Part shown: in pieces, positions 40,187 to 52,264 of the stretch
Layout: the number at the start of each line of letters is the position of its first letter
How positions within the stretch are numbered: position 1 is the stretch's first letter
NCBI GenBank assembly: GCA_027923505.1
Contig: BROI01000008.1
Coordinates: 620,001-684,000, forward strand
Length of the DNA: 64,000 nucleotides
Source of the DNA: Mayamaea pseudoterrestris
Lineage: Eukaryota > Bacillariophyta > Bacillariophyceae > Sellaphorales > Sellaphoraceae
Reading direction: 5' to 3'
Translations under genes and position numbers: made by a program
Notes under the pieces: generated by a model
What the model was told of the DNA's origin: nothing
Databases searched by the model: none
What the model saw: only the letters and a program-made list of their open reading frames with translations

Positions 40187-43100
40187 TCATATCAAATCCT
40201 CCAAAATACAAGGGGTGCGAACAGCCTCCGTGTAGCCCTTGACGAATTTGAGACGCAGGACGCGCGAAAGAGGAACACCCGACCCGGTATGAGACTTTTT
40301 GTTCTTGTTGGAACGATCGTAACCAACGCGTGCGGCATGCCTGGCCGACTTGGCTTCCATGGCCTTTCGTGCGCCAATTTGAAGAAAGTTGTGGCTTGTG
40401 GCAACCGAGTTTGGTGATGACATTTTAGCTTTCTTTGATATATGATCAGTTACATTCGTCGCGGCAATCTTACGCTTTGTCGGTTCTAACAATGCCATTG
40501 CCGTCTTCGTCAACATAATCGAAGTAGATTGGTCGACGGATATTTCATTGGCGATATTAGCAATTGCATTACGCTCCTGAGCCGCTCTCCGCGCAAGCAA
40601 AAGTTTGAGCTGGCAGAGAAAAATTTAAACAGGGTTATTCATATTGCTGCTTCAGTCACAAATAAACGTCCGGTAACTTACCGCAGCAGGGATTTCGCGT
40701 TTTTCACATCCAACGCAAGTATCCATCCCTACATACTCCACTAGTTGATGGATAGGAGGATCTAACGTCGCCGCAGCATGTTTTTGGGAGAAACAGTAGT
40801 CCCTGCTTGGCGCCTCTTCCAGGCACGCATATGTTAAACCGAGGGAATGCAGCACCATGCCATGCCGGTGAAATGAGCTGAGTTCATTGGCGTTTAACAG
40901 CTCGATGGATGCAACAGCTCGATTCAACGACCCTGTGCCTTGGCCACTCGAGAGGATTTGTAGACTATAGGGAATGAATTCTGACACCAGCAAGTAAGCG
41001 CTCCTGCTGCTCCGTGACTGGAGGGAGATACCCTCGGCAAACCTTTTGACTAGCGACTGATTGTTTTCATGCTTAAACTGATGATCGTAGAAATCACGTA
41101 CAGTGTACGTCAAGTCAGATCGCTGTTCTACCCGACATAGCAAGTGAAGGGCTGCTGCAGTGGTTGGAATGTGGTGATCTTGGACCGAGATCATTGCGCC
41201 AGTGGTGCTCAAAGAGTTTTGGGACCTGTAGGTGTCGCTAACAGATAGCCATTCCTGAGCTAGCGCGCAACGATCAAAGGCGGGATCGATATAAGATACT
41301 CGCGCTATATTTAGAAACATGGAGTCCAAAACTCTTGAAGAGTCTCCAAATGTCTGCAATACAATTAGAGTGAGTTGATTACACGTCGCCCATAGGATCA
41401 TAGCGAGCACAAGAGTAGTGTATCACTTACAGTTACAGCACGCATCACTCTATCAGTACTGTGAGATTGTCCCTTGGCTCGCTGTGAGTTCGTCTCTTTT
41501 TGCTTCCGAAAAATCACGGAAACAGTCCCTGCAACGTCTTTTCGCTCGTCTTTTAAACCATTGCCGCCCAAAGCCTCGAACAGAGCGTCACCAATATCTA
41601 CTGAGAACGATTTGCTCGAGTTTCCGGTTAGTGTGGTGTTACCTGCAGATAATTCTCGAGCTTGATAGGCGGCGAATTGCATGGTGTAAATGCATGAACG
41701 AATGTCTCCGCCTGACAGCGTCACAAGGTTATTCAACATGGAACTCCCACCTGATACAGTCAGCCCTTCCATTTTAAGGATAGCTTGCAGCCGCGAAATG
41801 AGACGCATTGTAGTTGGAGGTGATAAGTCAAATTGCTTGGCAAAAGGCAGCAAAGGTTTCAAGGCCGGAGCCCACTTGTTGTTGCAGATAAATATGATGG
41901 GCCGACGGAGAAATGTCATCCGCTTGGTTTTCTTCGACGGTGGGCTTGCTCGAATAATGTCCACAAGTGCCTTGACAGCTCCCTTCGCATCAGCGCCATC
42001 TATCTCATCCATTATGATACAGTTCGGTCGACTTTTCCCGTCTCGACGCTCAGTCTCTGAGAAGTTCAGCGTGCTCGACTCCATGGCGGAGACCAGCCTT
42101 TCCGTCAAGACACTAGCCGATCGCTCATCTGAACCGTTCACCTCAATAGGCCTATAACCAGCATGTCGAGCAATGATGTGGGCTAAAGTTGTCTTTCCAA
42201 TGCCTGCCGGTCCGGACATGAGGATAACACGCACTGATTCATCGGGACGGAGGTCAGATCCCTTCTTCTTCTGGTGAATTGCATCCCTTTTTGTATCCGC
42301 ATCAACCTTGGCAAATTCCATTTGTGGACGGGGCGGTGGCTCCTTTTGAAAGACATATGGATCCCAAGCTCTGAGCGCACGCAAAACCTCTCTATTGGTT
42401 CGTTCATCGCTAAGTAAATGCGCGAAAGTGGCTGGGGCATGCTTATCCACCCAAAGCATGTCATTACCCTCCTGCTTTGCAAGGTTCTCTTTGGCAAGAT
42501 GCGGTGCTTCTAATTTTCCTGATTCACTTTCGTCTCCATCCTCATCCTCGACAACGGGTTGCGGCTCCCCGAGGTGCAAGTCTTCGGCCGATTGCTGGTG
42601 CTCATGCTCCTTTCGACGCCGTGTCAAGTTTACTCTCCGCATTAAGTCCACCATTGAAATGCCAAGAACGGATTTCCCTTCTGTTTCTTTGGTGTGTTTT
42701 GCTGTCACCTTTTCATTTGCTGGAAAGTAGACCCGCATTCCTCCACCAAGGGTCATTGATGAGCATTTCGATCCTAGTACAGGACTACCGTATTTGTAGC
42801 GCAGCGCTCGTATATGTATTAGCTGCCGCGGCGGTCGCATAAATTCCATCAACTGCACATCCGCGGCCTGTGCGCGACGAGAAGGTCTTGCGACAGTTCC
42901 AATCAAGTCTAATGAGTCCGCCTCGACATTGCTGATTCCGTTGATCCAACGGTGCGTCTTCCATTTGGTTGCTTTCATTCCATCCGGTGATTTCGGTCTA
43001 TCGTCTCTCCAGGCTGTCGCTCCGTTATATCTGTGATAGTACGAACGTATTAGAAACACTAAGATTTTTCAAGAGCCAGTAAGTTTCGAGTTGCCTACCT

Positions 43101-43388
43101 TTCGAAAGCAAAAGGATCGTCAGATGACGATGTACGAATCTCAGATGAACGATTGCGCTCACTGAGTGAATCGGCATCGAAACTGTCCAAATCATCATTG
43201 ATTAATTCCATCGACGTTGTAAGGGAGGTGTTTAAGGTGGGCGAAGGTGCTGCCGTTGGCTGATCACGACTTTCGGCGGCCAGCATCTCCTCGAGCAGGC
43301 TTTCCTCATAATCAATTTCGTCGGGCGGTGGCTCATCATTGGCCTCCTGAATATAATCCTCAATCATATCATCATAGTCAACGTCCAT
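40187..43388 (-). CDS. CTF18: CTF18, large subunit of the alternative clamp loader
   Basis: Four exons, 43388-43099, 43030-41431, 41353-40682 and 40609-40187, give 994 aa with all junctions in frame. An acidic N-terminus precedes the RFC-like AAA+ module. Its lead-in [22 protein letters not shown] is typical of CTF18. Walker [10 protein letters not shown] lies near 370-378, Walker [11 protein letters not shown] near 435-444, and sensor 1 is FICNNKW. The C-terminus ([25 protein letters not shown]) matches the CTF18 tail that binds Dcc1/Ctf8. The complex with RFC2-5 loads or unloads PCNA and acts in sister cohesion and fork checkpoints. A CCGGTA site sits in the last intron (40670). It is divergent from the mitochondrial RNA polymerase gene. 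Confidence 0.92.
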
Positions 43389-43717
43389 GTTTACAGCAGT
43401 GATGTATACCACAGTATATTTTGATATCGTCCTTGTTATCAAAGTGGTGGAGCAATGGGCCTCGTCGTCGCTTCGCGTCGTCCAAGCAAAAAAATGCGGC
43501 GCGCGCGGAGTTGGGTCCGTCGATTCCAAAAAACCAATGCGACATCAACTGAACGGAACGATTGAAACCGGTGAGACTAATGAGCATCCACCAAAGAATT
43601 TTTTGTCGACAACATCGCACTATCCCACAGCCCACAGAATTGCCGACCATTTACGATCACTCTTGCTAACACGCAGAGGAAGAGCCTGCCTTTATATATT
43701 CGGTGGTGACCCAAAAC
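43389..43717. promoter_or_regulatory. Divergent promoter, CTF18 / mitochondrial RNA polymerase
   Basis: 329 bp between divergent starts with no protein-like frame of its own. A TTTATATATT TATA-like stretch near 43691-43700 lies about 20-25 bp before the polymerase ATG, so if used the 5' UTR would be extremely short. Confidence 0.35.
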
Positions 43718-46700
43718 ATGTACAGTGAAATATGTCGGTCGATTCTATGCAGTCGTTTTCGCAGCCTAAGCTCGACGACGCGAGAGCTTCGTTTTGGCGC
43801 TCTGCTTGCTAGAAATCGAACCTTGTATACACATCCTTTTATAAAATGTCGCCTGCCAGCAAACGCACATCAATATCGATTGCATCAATCATCACTGCCT
43901 TCGCTGAAGTATCCGGGTAATCGCCTTTCATCGGTCATGGCCTTGTCATCGAATGACGATGGCGACGAGGACGATGAACTCTCCATTATTGCAGAGTCTG
44001 CTGCGCACATGTTTCCTCGGCAGCGCTTATCGTCATTGGATTTGGAGCTAGGAGAAGCATCTGTTTGGGATTTGCAAAGGAACAAAGATGATCTGGACGA
44101 TGATCCCGACAGCTTGTTTGGCCAGCCGTCAGTCACCAGCATCCGCCAACCAACAGTTCACCAGACGGCACAAGAACTACTGAGGACTTTTGATACACAA
44201 AGCCCTCCATCAGGCAATTTACACGATTTGCAGCTTTGGCTAGAATGCCTTGCACAGCAAGAGGCTGTCGAGAGGTATCAGAATGTCTTGGATAGCGCTC
44301 GCAAACGCAAGGATTACGCTTCCCTTCACACGGTACAGAAGCAAATATTGAAGTGGTTCCCTGTTCTTTGCGAAGAGATTCAGAAGCGACAAGATGCTTA
44401 TGTTCTTAACCAAAAGATGGACGGCAATGATACAAATCGAGCGCTGAAACGGTACGGTCCGTATTTGTGTGCGTTGAGCCCGGAGAAACTCGCTGTGATT
44501 GCTGCCCATGCAGGTATCATGCATGCTTTGGAGAGGAGTGGGGCAGACGGCAAGGAGGGTGTGCCATTTTTGAGCATGGCAAAGCGAATTGGTGAAGCTG
44601 TGGAAGAGGAGGTTCTAATCCACCGCGTCCTTCATGTACACTTCTTTGACGAGACCTCTGAAAATAAGTCGGTTACCGAAAACAACGAGTCGGTTCCTGC
44701 CGATGAAACGCCGCATGTCGAGCGGGAGCAAGAGGATGCAGCAATTCTTGTAAAGGATAAGGCTCTCCTATGGTCATATTCATCATCTCATTTGAAGCGA
44801 TACATGGAAATGATTAATCGCTACCAAGGGTCGAGTAAGAAGCAACGAGGCATTGCATACGCCATTCGTCGCGCGCGGCAACTTCTCGAGAGCGATATGG
44901 AATGGACCACTGAAGATAAAATTCAGCTTGGGGCTGCTTTGCTTCAGATTTTGTTGACCAACACCAGCCTAAATCTGCACAACAAACACCAGGAGATGGC
45001 ATTCACGTATGAGAAAAGGTGGCTACAAAAAGACAAAATAAAGTCATATGTATTTTTGAACGACGATCTCTACAAGATGATTGTTTCTGATAAGCTTGAC
45101 TCACTCAGTGCATCTACAACGCGTTACAAACCTATGGTTATACCACCAAAGCCTTGGCGAGAGCTTGATGACGGCGCATATATGTGGCTCAAGGCTGACC
45201 TTCTACGATATCATGGTTGCAGAACCCAAGAAGAAGCTTTGAGGTGTGCGGATCTCACCACCGTCTTTGATGGTTTGAATGCTCTTGGTAGAGTTGGCTG
45301 GCGAATAAATAAGTGCGTTTTGTCGGTGGCCCAAAAGTGTTGGGACGAAAGCATACCATTGGGAGACATACCATCGCAGACTGATTTCGATTTGCCGCCA
45401 GAGCCGATTAAGCCGCAATGGGTGGATCTCTCCGTGGACCAGGAAAGTCCCGCGCGGGAAAATGGTCTTGACGAGGTGCGAAAGTATCGCGAGGAACTGG
45501 CAAAGTTTAAGAGGATCCGGCAGAAGAATATGGTACGTTTCACTTCTACGTCGGTTCGTTAAATCGGTAGTTCAGCCTCAAACATTGTTTTAATGCACAG
45601 GATCTTCGTTCCCTGCGTTGCTCCGCTATTTTAAAACTTGACCAAGCAGTACGGTTTCGAGATTTTGAACGGATCTATTTCCCTTACAATATGGATTTTC
45701 GAGGTCGTGCCTATCCCATACCACCACATTTATCCAACGTAGGATCTGACCTCTGTCGGGGCATGCTCTTGTTTGCTGATGGTAAGCCATTGGGCTCTCG
45801 TGGCCTTTACTGGCTAAAAGTTCATCTCGCTAATTTTGCAGGCAAAGACAAGATGACGTTTGATGACCGCGCAGCATTTGTCGACGAAAACATTGATAAC
45901 ATTCGACAATCTGCGAGGGACCCTTTTGGTGGAGTACGTTGGTGGACCAGTCTTGAAGATCCATTTCAAGGCCTCGCGACATGTATCGAAATCGCGAATG
46001 CAATCGACTCGGGCAATCCGGAATCCTACGTCTGTCACCTTGCTGTTCATATGGATGGGTCATGTAACGGGCTGCAGCACTATGCCGCACTCGGACGCGT
46101 AAGTGACAGGTAGCATAGATCTTTTTCTAGACAAGTCCCGCCTGACAGCTTTGTCGCCGTTTTCCAGGACGTTGTTGGCGGTAAGGCGGTAAACCTTTGT
46201 GCGACGGACGAGCCTCAAGATGTGTATGTTGGCGTCATGCATGAAGTAATTCGCCGGGTGGCCGAAGAGGCAAGCCGAAGCGTCGAATTTGATATTAGCG
46301 ACAGTGAGTCGCTAAGCAAAAAGCAAAAGAAAGCTTTGAATAACAATCGTTCAGCCAAGCTTGTCAATGGCTTGATCGATCGAGGTGTAGTAAAGCGAAC
46401 TGTCATGACGAGCGTTTACGGAGTGACATACATTGGTGCCCGACAGCAAATCCAAGAAAAGATCGAGGAGAAGTTGGAGAATAAGGGATACGACATAGAT
46501 GACATGAGTCATGAAATCTTTCTCGCATGCGGCTATCTGGCTCGCGTCACGATGGATGTGATGGGTGATTTGTTTTCTGGGGCGAAAGAGACAATGAACT
46601 GGCTTACATCGTGTGCCCGGCTCATAACTCAACACAATGCACCTGTCGCCTGGGTAACTCCCATAGGATTGCCGGCTATCCAGCCTTACCGACAGAAGAA

Positions 46701-47178
46701 ATACGCCACACTTGTCACGTTGCTGCAAACCGTGACACTTGCCACCGATAGCGACGACCTACCAATTCACAAGCAGCGTCAAGTCAGCGCTTTCCCTCCA
46801 AACTATGTGCACTCTCTCGACTCATCGCACATGCTCCTCACAGCTCTGGAGATGGAGAAACGCAAGCTAACATTTTCTGCTGTGCATGACTCGTTTTGGA
46901 CTCATGCCTGTGATGTGTAAGTACGACGTGTCTGCTGCGGGGCTCTTCACATGCTTGGCTCATTGCGGCTGACATCAATCTGTTTTCGCACGCTTTACAG
47001 AGACGAAATGAATGTTGTCTTGCGTGGCGTTTTCATAGACCTGTACGAACAACCCTTGTTGGAGCGATTGAAGGAGAGCTGGGAATTGCGATATCCTGAT
47101 ATGACATTTCCTGATTTGCCGGAAAGGGGATCGCTTAATTTGAATGATGTACGGAATGCTCCGTACTTTTTTCAATAA
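43718..47178 (+). CDS. POLRMT: Mitochondrial (T7-type) RNA polymerase
   Basis: Four exons, 43718-45532, 45601-46098, 46168-46916 and 47001-47178, give 1079 aa in frame. The N-terminal 60 residues are Arg/Ser-rich and lack acids, as in a mitochondrial presequence. The single-subunit polymerase core has YFPYNMDFRGRAYPIPP, palm MDGSCNGLQHYAALGRD (catalytic Asp), fingers RGVVKRTVMTSVYG (Lys and Tyr of motif B) and palm VHDSFWTH (second Asp), then DLYEQPLLERL. All catalytic residues expected from T7 RNA polymerase are present. Whether it serves mitochondria only or also plastids cannot be told; the presequence lacks an ER signal, so mitochondria are more likely. Confidence 0.95.
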
Positions 47179-47457
47179 TCATAGCCTACCATCCCATTTC
47201 ATACTGTAGAACTAGACTACTAGTGTTGATCGGTATTACCGGTAGAATAACATGTAGGATAATGATGTTCGTCGCGTTCAAATTAGCGCGGAAAGATCCG
47301 GCAGGGGAGCGCAGGCGCCATTTCTTGCGCTCTTGACGGGGTGGCAGTCATGATGATGCTTGTTGGTGACAAGCGATTGTTACTTTTGGTTTCACCATCT
47401 CACCCTTATCATTTCGCGTTGTGTGGTATCAATAGAGCTTGAAATATAAATTGAAGC
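47179..47457. promoter_or_regulatory. Upstream region of dynein light chain
   Basis: 279 bp between the polymerase stop and the LC8 start. CGGTATTACCGGTA at 47231-47244 contains a full CCGGTA site with an adjoining half-site, 214 bp before the ATG. Confidence 0.4.
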
Positions 47458-47944
<487 letters not shown>

Positions 47945-48165
47945 GAGCGAGTGCTGAACCAGCGCTCGAGCTACTGTGCACCGGCTATGTCTGCGGCATT
48001 GTGGGAATTGCAATCGCAGCATCAAATAGCTTTAAATGGCACAGCACAGGCTGGGTGGCTGGTAGTGCGCTATGATTACCTGCCCTACTTCGCATCACAA
48101 GGTCTAATCAATGATTTCATGGTCCAAGCCTGATTAGTGTCTATACGTTTGTTGTTGTAGTGCTC

Positions 48166-49029
48166 CTATAGTCTTCCACTCATCCACCTATCATTGCCAA
48201 CGGCAAACCGTCGAAAACTTTCCTCTCGGACTAAAGTCGCTACTTCAGAGAGCTGTGGTTTCTTTTCATACGACTGCAGAAGCTCCACCATGCCATCTGG
48301 ACGTTCCATGAATGCTTGCCATGGGCCAGGAAACATCCGAAAGACCCATCCTTTGCTAATTCGCTTCAGATAGTAAGCTTCCTCATACCCTGCCTTGTTT
48401 CCCAGGTTGTAGGTCGTCGAATAGGCGCTATTCAACACAACGCAGGTCTTTGGTGTACCATTCGACAATCTTACGCGTTCCCAAGTCTCCTCTCCACCAG
48501 GATTGACAAGTATTAACGCAGGCGTCTTGCTTGATAGTTCAGCCTGTCGACCAAGTTGTGCCATTTGCGCCATGTCGCCTCGGTTCAAAATCTCCTTTAG
48601 TGCAACCGGCTCACCAGTTAGGACAGTGACAGCATTTCCTCCTAGTAAACCACCTTTGACTGATCGTGCAAGTCGTTTCGCCCAGTATATGTTGGCGTAA
48701 GCGATGAGTTGTCTGCTCAAGTTGCTGCCCGGCCTGTAACCACCTTTGATATCTAAATCGGGCCCGACACATTTCGTTCCAAATCTTTGATTCAGTGGTG
48801 TTCCAAACCGAACTTCTTCGACATTTGGGACTGGAGGAAAGTTGACTTCAATCTTTGTCTTTCCGGCACGAATCGCTCGTTCAACAGCCGATGATGCCTG
48901 CTTGCCGATCTGGTCGTTCATCCAGCCGTCATAGAGCTTTGGCAGTTCTTTGCCACCATCCAAAAGTTGAACAAATCCAAGCACTGCTCTTGTTGCCGTT
49001 AGTAGTAGAATGAAGCGAAGGAATATCAT
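48166..49029 (-). CDS. DUF1995 protein, probably plastid-targeted
   Basis: A single exon of 287 aa from the ATG at 49029. A signal peptide (IFLRFILLLTATRAVLG) is followed immediately by Phe, the hallmark of the ASAFAP-type bipartite presequence that sends proteins into complex plastids. The mature part matches DUF1995: KIEVNFPPVPNVEEVRFGTP, QRFGTKC, a VNPGGEETWERV turn, a central strand TCVVLNSAYS, and YYLKRISKGWVFRMFPGPWQ. DUF1995 proteins occur across photosynthetic organisms, including the LPA3-type photosystem assembly proteins of plants, so a photosynthesis-related role is plausible but not shown. It is divergent from the gene at 49265. Confidence 0.88.
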   Translation of the reverse strand: MIFLRFILLLTATRAVLGFVQLLDGGKELPKLYDGWMNDQIGKQASSAVERAIRAGKTKIEVNFPPVPNVEEVRFGTPLNQRFGTKCVGPDLDIKGGYRPGSNLSRQLIAYANIYWAKRLARSVKGGLLGGNAVTVLTGEPVALKEILNRGDMAQMAQLGRQAELSSKTPALILVNPGGEETWERVRLSNGTPKTCVVLNSAYSTTYNLGNKAGYEEAYYLKRISKGWVFRMFPGPWQAFMERPDGMVELLQSYEKKPQLSEVATLVREESFRRFAVGNDRWMSGRL

Positions 49030-49264
49030 GGCCGACGTACCCAAGGCAACCACTAAACAACTTGAAGCTTGCGGTGTGAAATAAAAATGTGAAAGGTTCC
49101 GACGAGGTGCGGTTTCCCACGATCCAACCGATACGCAGTACGACACGAATACCGGTACGTCATCGTGGTGCCGCTAAATTTGAATCGCCGAAATTTCTTC
49201 GTGGCGATCGACAATTAACGACGGCACCTCTCGTTCCCAGTGGCAACATCTTAGCTTCTTAACC
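49030..49264. promoter_or_regulatory. Divergent promoter with CCGGTA site
   Basis: 235 bp between divergent starts, carrying ATACCGGTACGTCATCG at 49150-49166. The CCGGTA core is at 49152-49157. Confidence 0.4.
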
Positions 49265-50995
49265 ATGATGGCAATGTTCGACGACGCATCCGACGATGAG
49301 CTTCGATTATTAACAATAACATCGGAGGCCATGGAGGGTGAGATGGTCTGTGGCATGGAAGTCGAAATCGCTGATTCCAAAGACAGCGGAGGAGGTACAT
49401 CCGATCCAACAGTGTCACACTCGAACAGCTGGTCCCTTTCCAGTTCCGAAAACTACAATAATGTCTACACGCATCGTAAATCTACAGTGAACAGCCGAAA
49501 GTACATGTATTCAGGTCCGTTTCTGCCCGATACATGCGAAATTGATGATGTTGCCGATGGGAGGTGCAGTCCAGTTTACAACTTTAAAAGGAAGGCGTCG
49601 CGATCAAGACAAGTCATGCACCTGCAGTTGACCAGCACAACACTATCAATAAACTCATTGACGGATCTGAGCGAATGTCCCTCCTGTCCATCGGATGAAC
49701 GGAGCCCTGTGAGCGTCCAGCCTCTCGATGCCTTACTGGACGACCTGGATCGCGATTCCGACTTTTCCAGTCACATTACTACAAGCTTGAAGGAAGTTAC
49801 AGAGACGGATGAAAGGGCTGATTTCTTAAGCACAAATAACTGCTCAAGTGAGTTAGGACCTGTCGAAGCTCCTGCGGGTGAGATCGTTACGCCTGAAGCA
49901 CGAGAAATCGCTGGCCCTCCATTACCCCCACAGTCGCAGCTAGTTACAACGCCTTTTATCAACGTCGTGGACCCTTCTCCTGATCTTCAATTCAGTGGCA
50001 TGATTGAGCGGACATTGTTGAGTCTAAGAAGCATCACACTGAAGAAATCGGACATATCATCATCAGCATTCGCACCTCGACAAGTCTCCTTGTGCCGTTC
50101 CTTTCACGAACGCCAAACTGCAAGTCTTATGCCGCCGGAGAACTACGACTTGAGTGACTGCTACATATCACCTCTTCAATATTCGCGCTCTGCTCCACTA
50201 ACGATTGTATTTCATGCGAGTGGCACCGGCAAGAAATTGTCGTTGCGTGACATGGATCCCTGCCACACGGATCTCTACCACTTTATCCTCCACACTTTCC
50301 GGCTGTCTGGAGAAGTCGCAAAATTGACATCACAAATGAACGCTTGGGCAACAGGAATGATTTGCTCCGAACCTGAGATAATGCACGATGCAACACAAGC
50401 ACCAGCTAGCCTCGATGACGCGACAGCCATCCTGATTAACGACGAGGAACTGCGAAAACTAATGACCGAAACCAAAGGAGGAAGAGACTTGTCAATGTTG
50501 GTGTCGTGTCTTTCCATTGATACCACAGCGACTAAGGACACGGACGATGGACTGGAAGACGAACTCCAAGCGCTCGATATGATCGAAGATGATCTTCGCA
50601 AGCAGCTTCAAGATGTGGATTTGATCGTCAAAGGAGTTTATATACAGGATATCAAAATGAAATCGGAATCGTCAGAGAGTTTGTTTCGGACAAGCGAGAA
50701 GAAGAAGACTGACACTCGAAGATCATCCCGGCAGCGGAGGGTCAGCTTCTCCAAGAAGAACACACAGTACGTCTTTGGAACGCAGCAGGCAGACGTTGAT
50801 GCGAACACGGAAGAGGGCATTGGAGATTTGATCTTAACAACTTGCGAGGATCTGTATGGCGTCCTGGAGGAAATGTCAGAGGAGATTGGATACGCTTGCC
50901 TCGCTACATACCGACGAACGAAGAAGCAATGCATCAAGCCTCTAAAGCCTGGAAATCGTCCTATCAAACGAAGTACCATTCATTTTTGTGCTTAA
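49265..50995 (+). CDS. Unknown acidic, Ser/Thr-rich protein
   Basis: A single exon of 576 aa. The first 300 residues are Ser/Thr/Asp-rich and probably disordered. The C-terminal half has helical stretches with heptad character: SGEVAKLTSQMNAW, and LQALDMIEDDLRKQLQDVDL near 440-460. It ends in a Lys/Arg-rich region (SEKKKTDTRRSSRQRRVSF), which could act as a nuclear signal, and a final basic tail. No domain is recognised. Third-base use resembles the neighbours and the frame is clean, so it is a real gene. Confidence 0.7.
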   Translation: MMAMFDDASDDELRLLTITSEAMEGEMVCGMEVEIADSKDSGGGTSDPTVSHSNSWSLSSSENYNNVYTHRKSTVNSRKYMYSGPFLPDTCEIDDVADGRCSPVYNFKRKASRSRQVMHLQLTSTTLSINSLTDLSECPSCPSDERSPVSVQPLDALLDDLDRDSDFSSHITTSLKEVTETDERADFLSTNNCSSELGPVEAPAGEIVTPEAREIAGPPLPPQSQLVTTPFINVVDPSPDLQFSGMIERTLLSLRSITLKKSDISSSAFAPRQVSLCRSFHERQTASLMPPENYDLSDCYISPLQYSRSAPLTIVFHASGTGKKLSLRDMDPCHTDLYHFILHTFRLSGEVAKLTSQMNAWATGMICSEPEIMHDATQAPASLDDATAILINDEELRKLMTETKGGRDLSMLVSCLSIDTTATKDTDDGLEDELQALDMIEDDLRKQLQDVDLIVKGVYIQDIKMKSESSESLFRTSEKKKTDTRRSSRQRRVSFSKKNTQYVFGTQQADVDANTEEGIGDLILTTCEDLYGVLEEMSEEIGYACLATYRRTKKQCIKPLKPGNRPIKRSTIHFCA

Positions 50996-51377
50996 AAACG
51001 ATAAGTACGCATCTAGACTGACTAGTTACAATTCCCGTCTTCGCGATAGGATTGGACAAACCCAGTCAGACTGCACGAGCTGAAACTACCATACCGGTAA
51101 AATGTCATTTGTCTCAAAACGTCATTGTGTCGCAGCCTGGGTTAAGCGCAATCAAGCGCAACATGAGCCAATGAAATTCATCGTGGACAAATTCGCACAC
51201 ATCATCATCGTCTCGCCCGACGCGCCTTCAACTCGGCCATAATGGTTGGCACTCGCATACTCGACTAAAGGGTATTGTAGCGGATTAAAGTTGACATATC
51301 TATTGATAACAGCCCGAAGGGGACGCCACACAAAGAAACAAAGAAAGCCGCTCGGTCCACACCTCATTTCCTTCGCG
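50996..51377. promoter_or_regulatory. Upstream region of the Myb-like gene
   Basis: 382 bp without a gene. CCGGTA lies at 51094-51099 in ATACCGGTAA, 284 bp before the Myb-like ATG. A frame continuous with the Myb gene upstream of 51378 lacks an ATG. Confidence 0.4.
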
Positions 51378-52235
51378 ATGGACCAATACCATGACAATCG
51401 TCCCAAGAGGCGACTTTCCAATGAAGATTCCCATCAACAAGCTTCAAAACGTCACGAGCACGATCCAAATATTAGTCATCCGATACAGCAGTCAGGTGAT
51501 TGGAATGAGCATCTTCACCGCGCCTTCGTTGCGGCAGTTTTCGAGACTGGCTTGAAGCACGCATCACCGTCCGTCATCATGGAGCAGATGACGCTGTCAA
51601 TGGCTGCGATTACTAGTGAGCGGGTCAAATCGCATCTTCAGAAATATAGGAACAACAAGGACAAGAATAAGGCACAATTCATGGATGAGTATGACAGCTT
51701 CTTGCAAAAGGCGCTCACAGTGGGAACGGCAGGAGGAAAGGTCAATCAGTCCAGCACTGGCGACGGAGCGAGCTTTCTCACGCCAGAAGCGCTCGTGCAA
51801 ATGCTTGGCGCAGACAGCATTGTTGGAGGCGATCTTCCAGCATTATTGACGTATGCAGTCATGTATAGCGACGGACTGTCCGAGCGACATCAAGCTCCCA
51901 ATGAAGGGTCCCTGTCGTCGTCGCAGCACCAGCTACAAGGATTATCCGCACAACCGCATTTACCATTTGACGCTATTAAGACTGGCTCTCAAGAATATAC
52001 AAACTACATGAGCAAGCAGGAAGGAACGAAAATACCATTCCCGGTACTCAGTGAGGAGGAGCGAAACTCGCCGCTAGGCTGCTCAATTGGCCATGTCATG
52101 GCCCTATTTTGCTCTCTGACGCAGCAAATTGTGGCGGAACGGGCAAAGCGAGGAGATGAAGCGTTGCCATCCTTGCCTCGCGTGTTGTCGACTGACTTTC
52201 GGGTAGAACATGATGACGAGGATGGGCAACATTGA
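51378..52235 (+). CDS. SHLQKY-type single-repeat Myb (GARP-like) protein
   Basis: A single exon of 285 aa from the ATG at 51378. Residues about 40-91 form one Myb-like repeat: DWNEHLHRAFVAAVFETGLK, SPSVIMEQM and SERVKSHLQKYR. The SHLQKY motif marks the GARP/MYB-SHAQKYF group of plants and algae, where the third helix reads DNA. The first Trp of the usual (V/L)xWTxELH is kept as W in GDWNEHLH. The rest is Gln/Ser-rich with a C-terminal conserved-looking stretch (IGHVMALFCSLTQQIV). A basic N-terminal patch (RPKRRL) may direct nuclear import. It is a likely transcription factor; targets are unknown. Confidence 0.88.
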   Translation: MDQYHDNRPKRRLSNEDSHQQASKRHEHDPNISHPIQQSGDWNEHLHRAFVAAVFETGLKHASPSVIMEQMTLSMAAITSERVKSHLQKYRNNKDKNKAQFMDEYDSFLQKALTVGTAGGKVNQSSTGDGASFLTPEALVQMLGADSIVGGDLPALLTYAVMYSDGLSERHQAPNEGSLSSSQHQLQGLSAQPHLPFDAIKTGSQEYTNYMSKQEGTKIPFPVLSEEERNSPLGCSIGHVMALFCSLTQQIVAERAKRGDEALPSLPRVLSTDFRVEHDDEDGQH

Positions 52236-52264
52236 ATATATCAGTAAGAACTCTAAATGCACGT

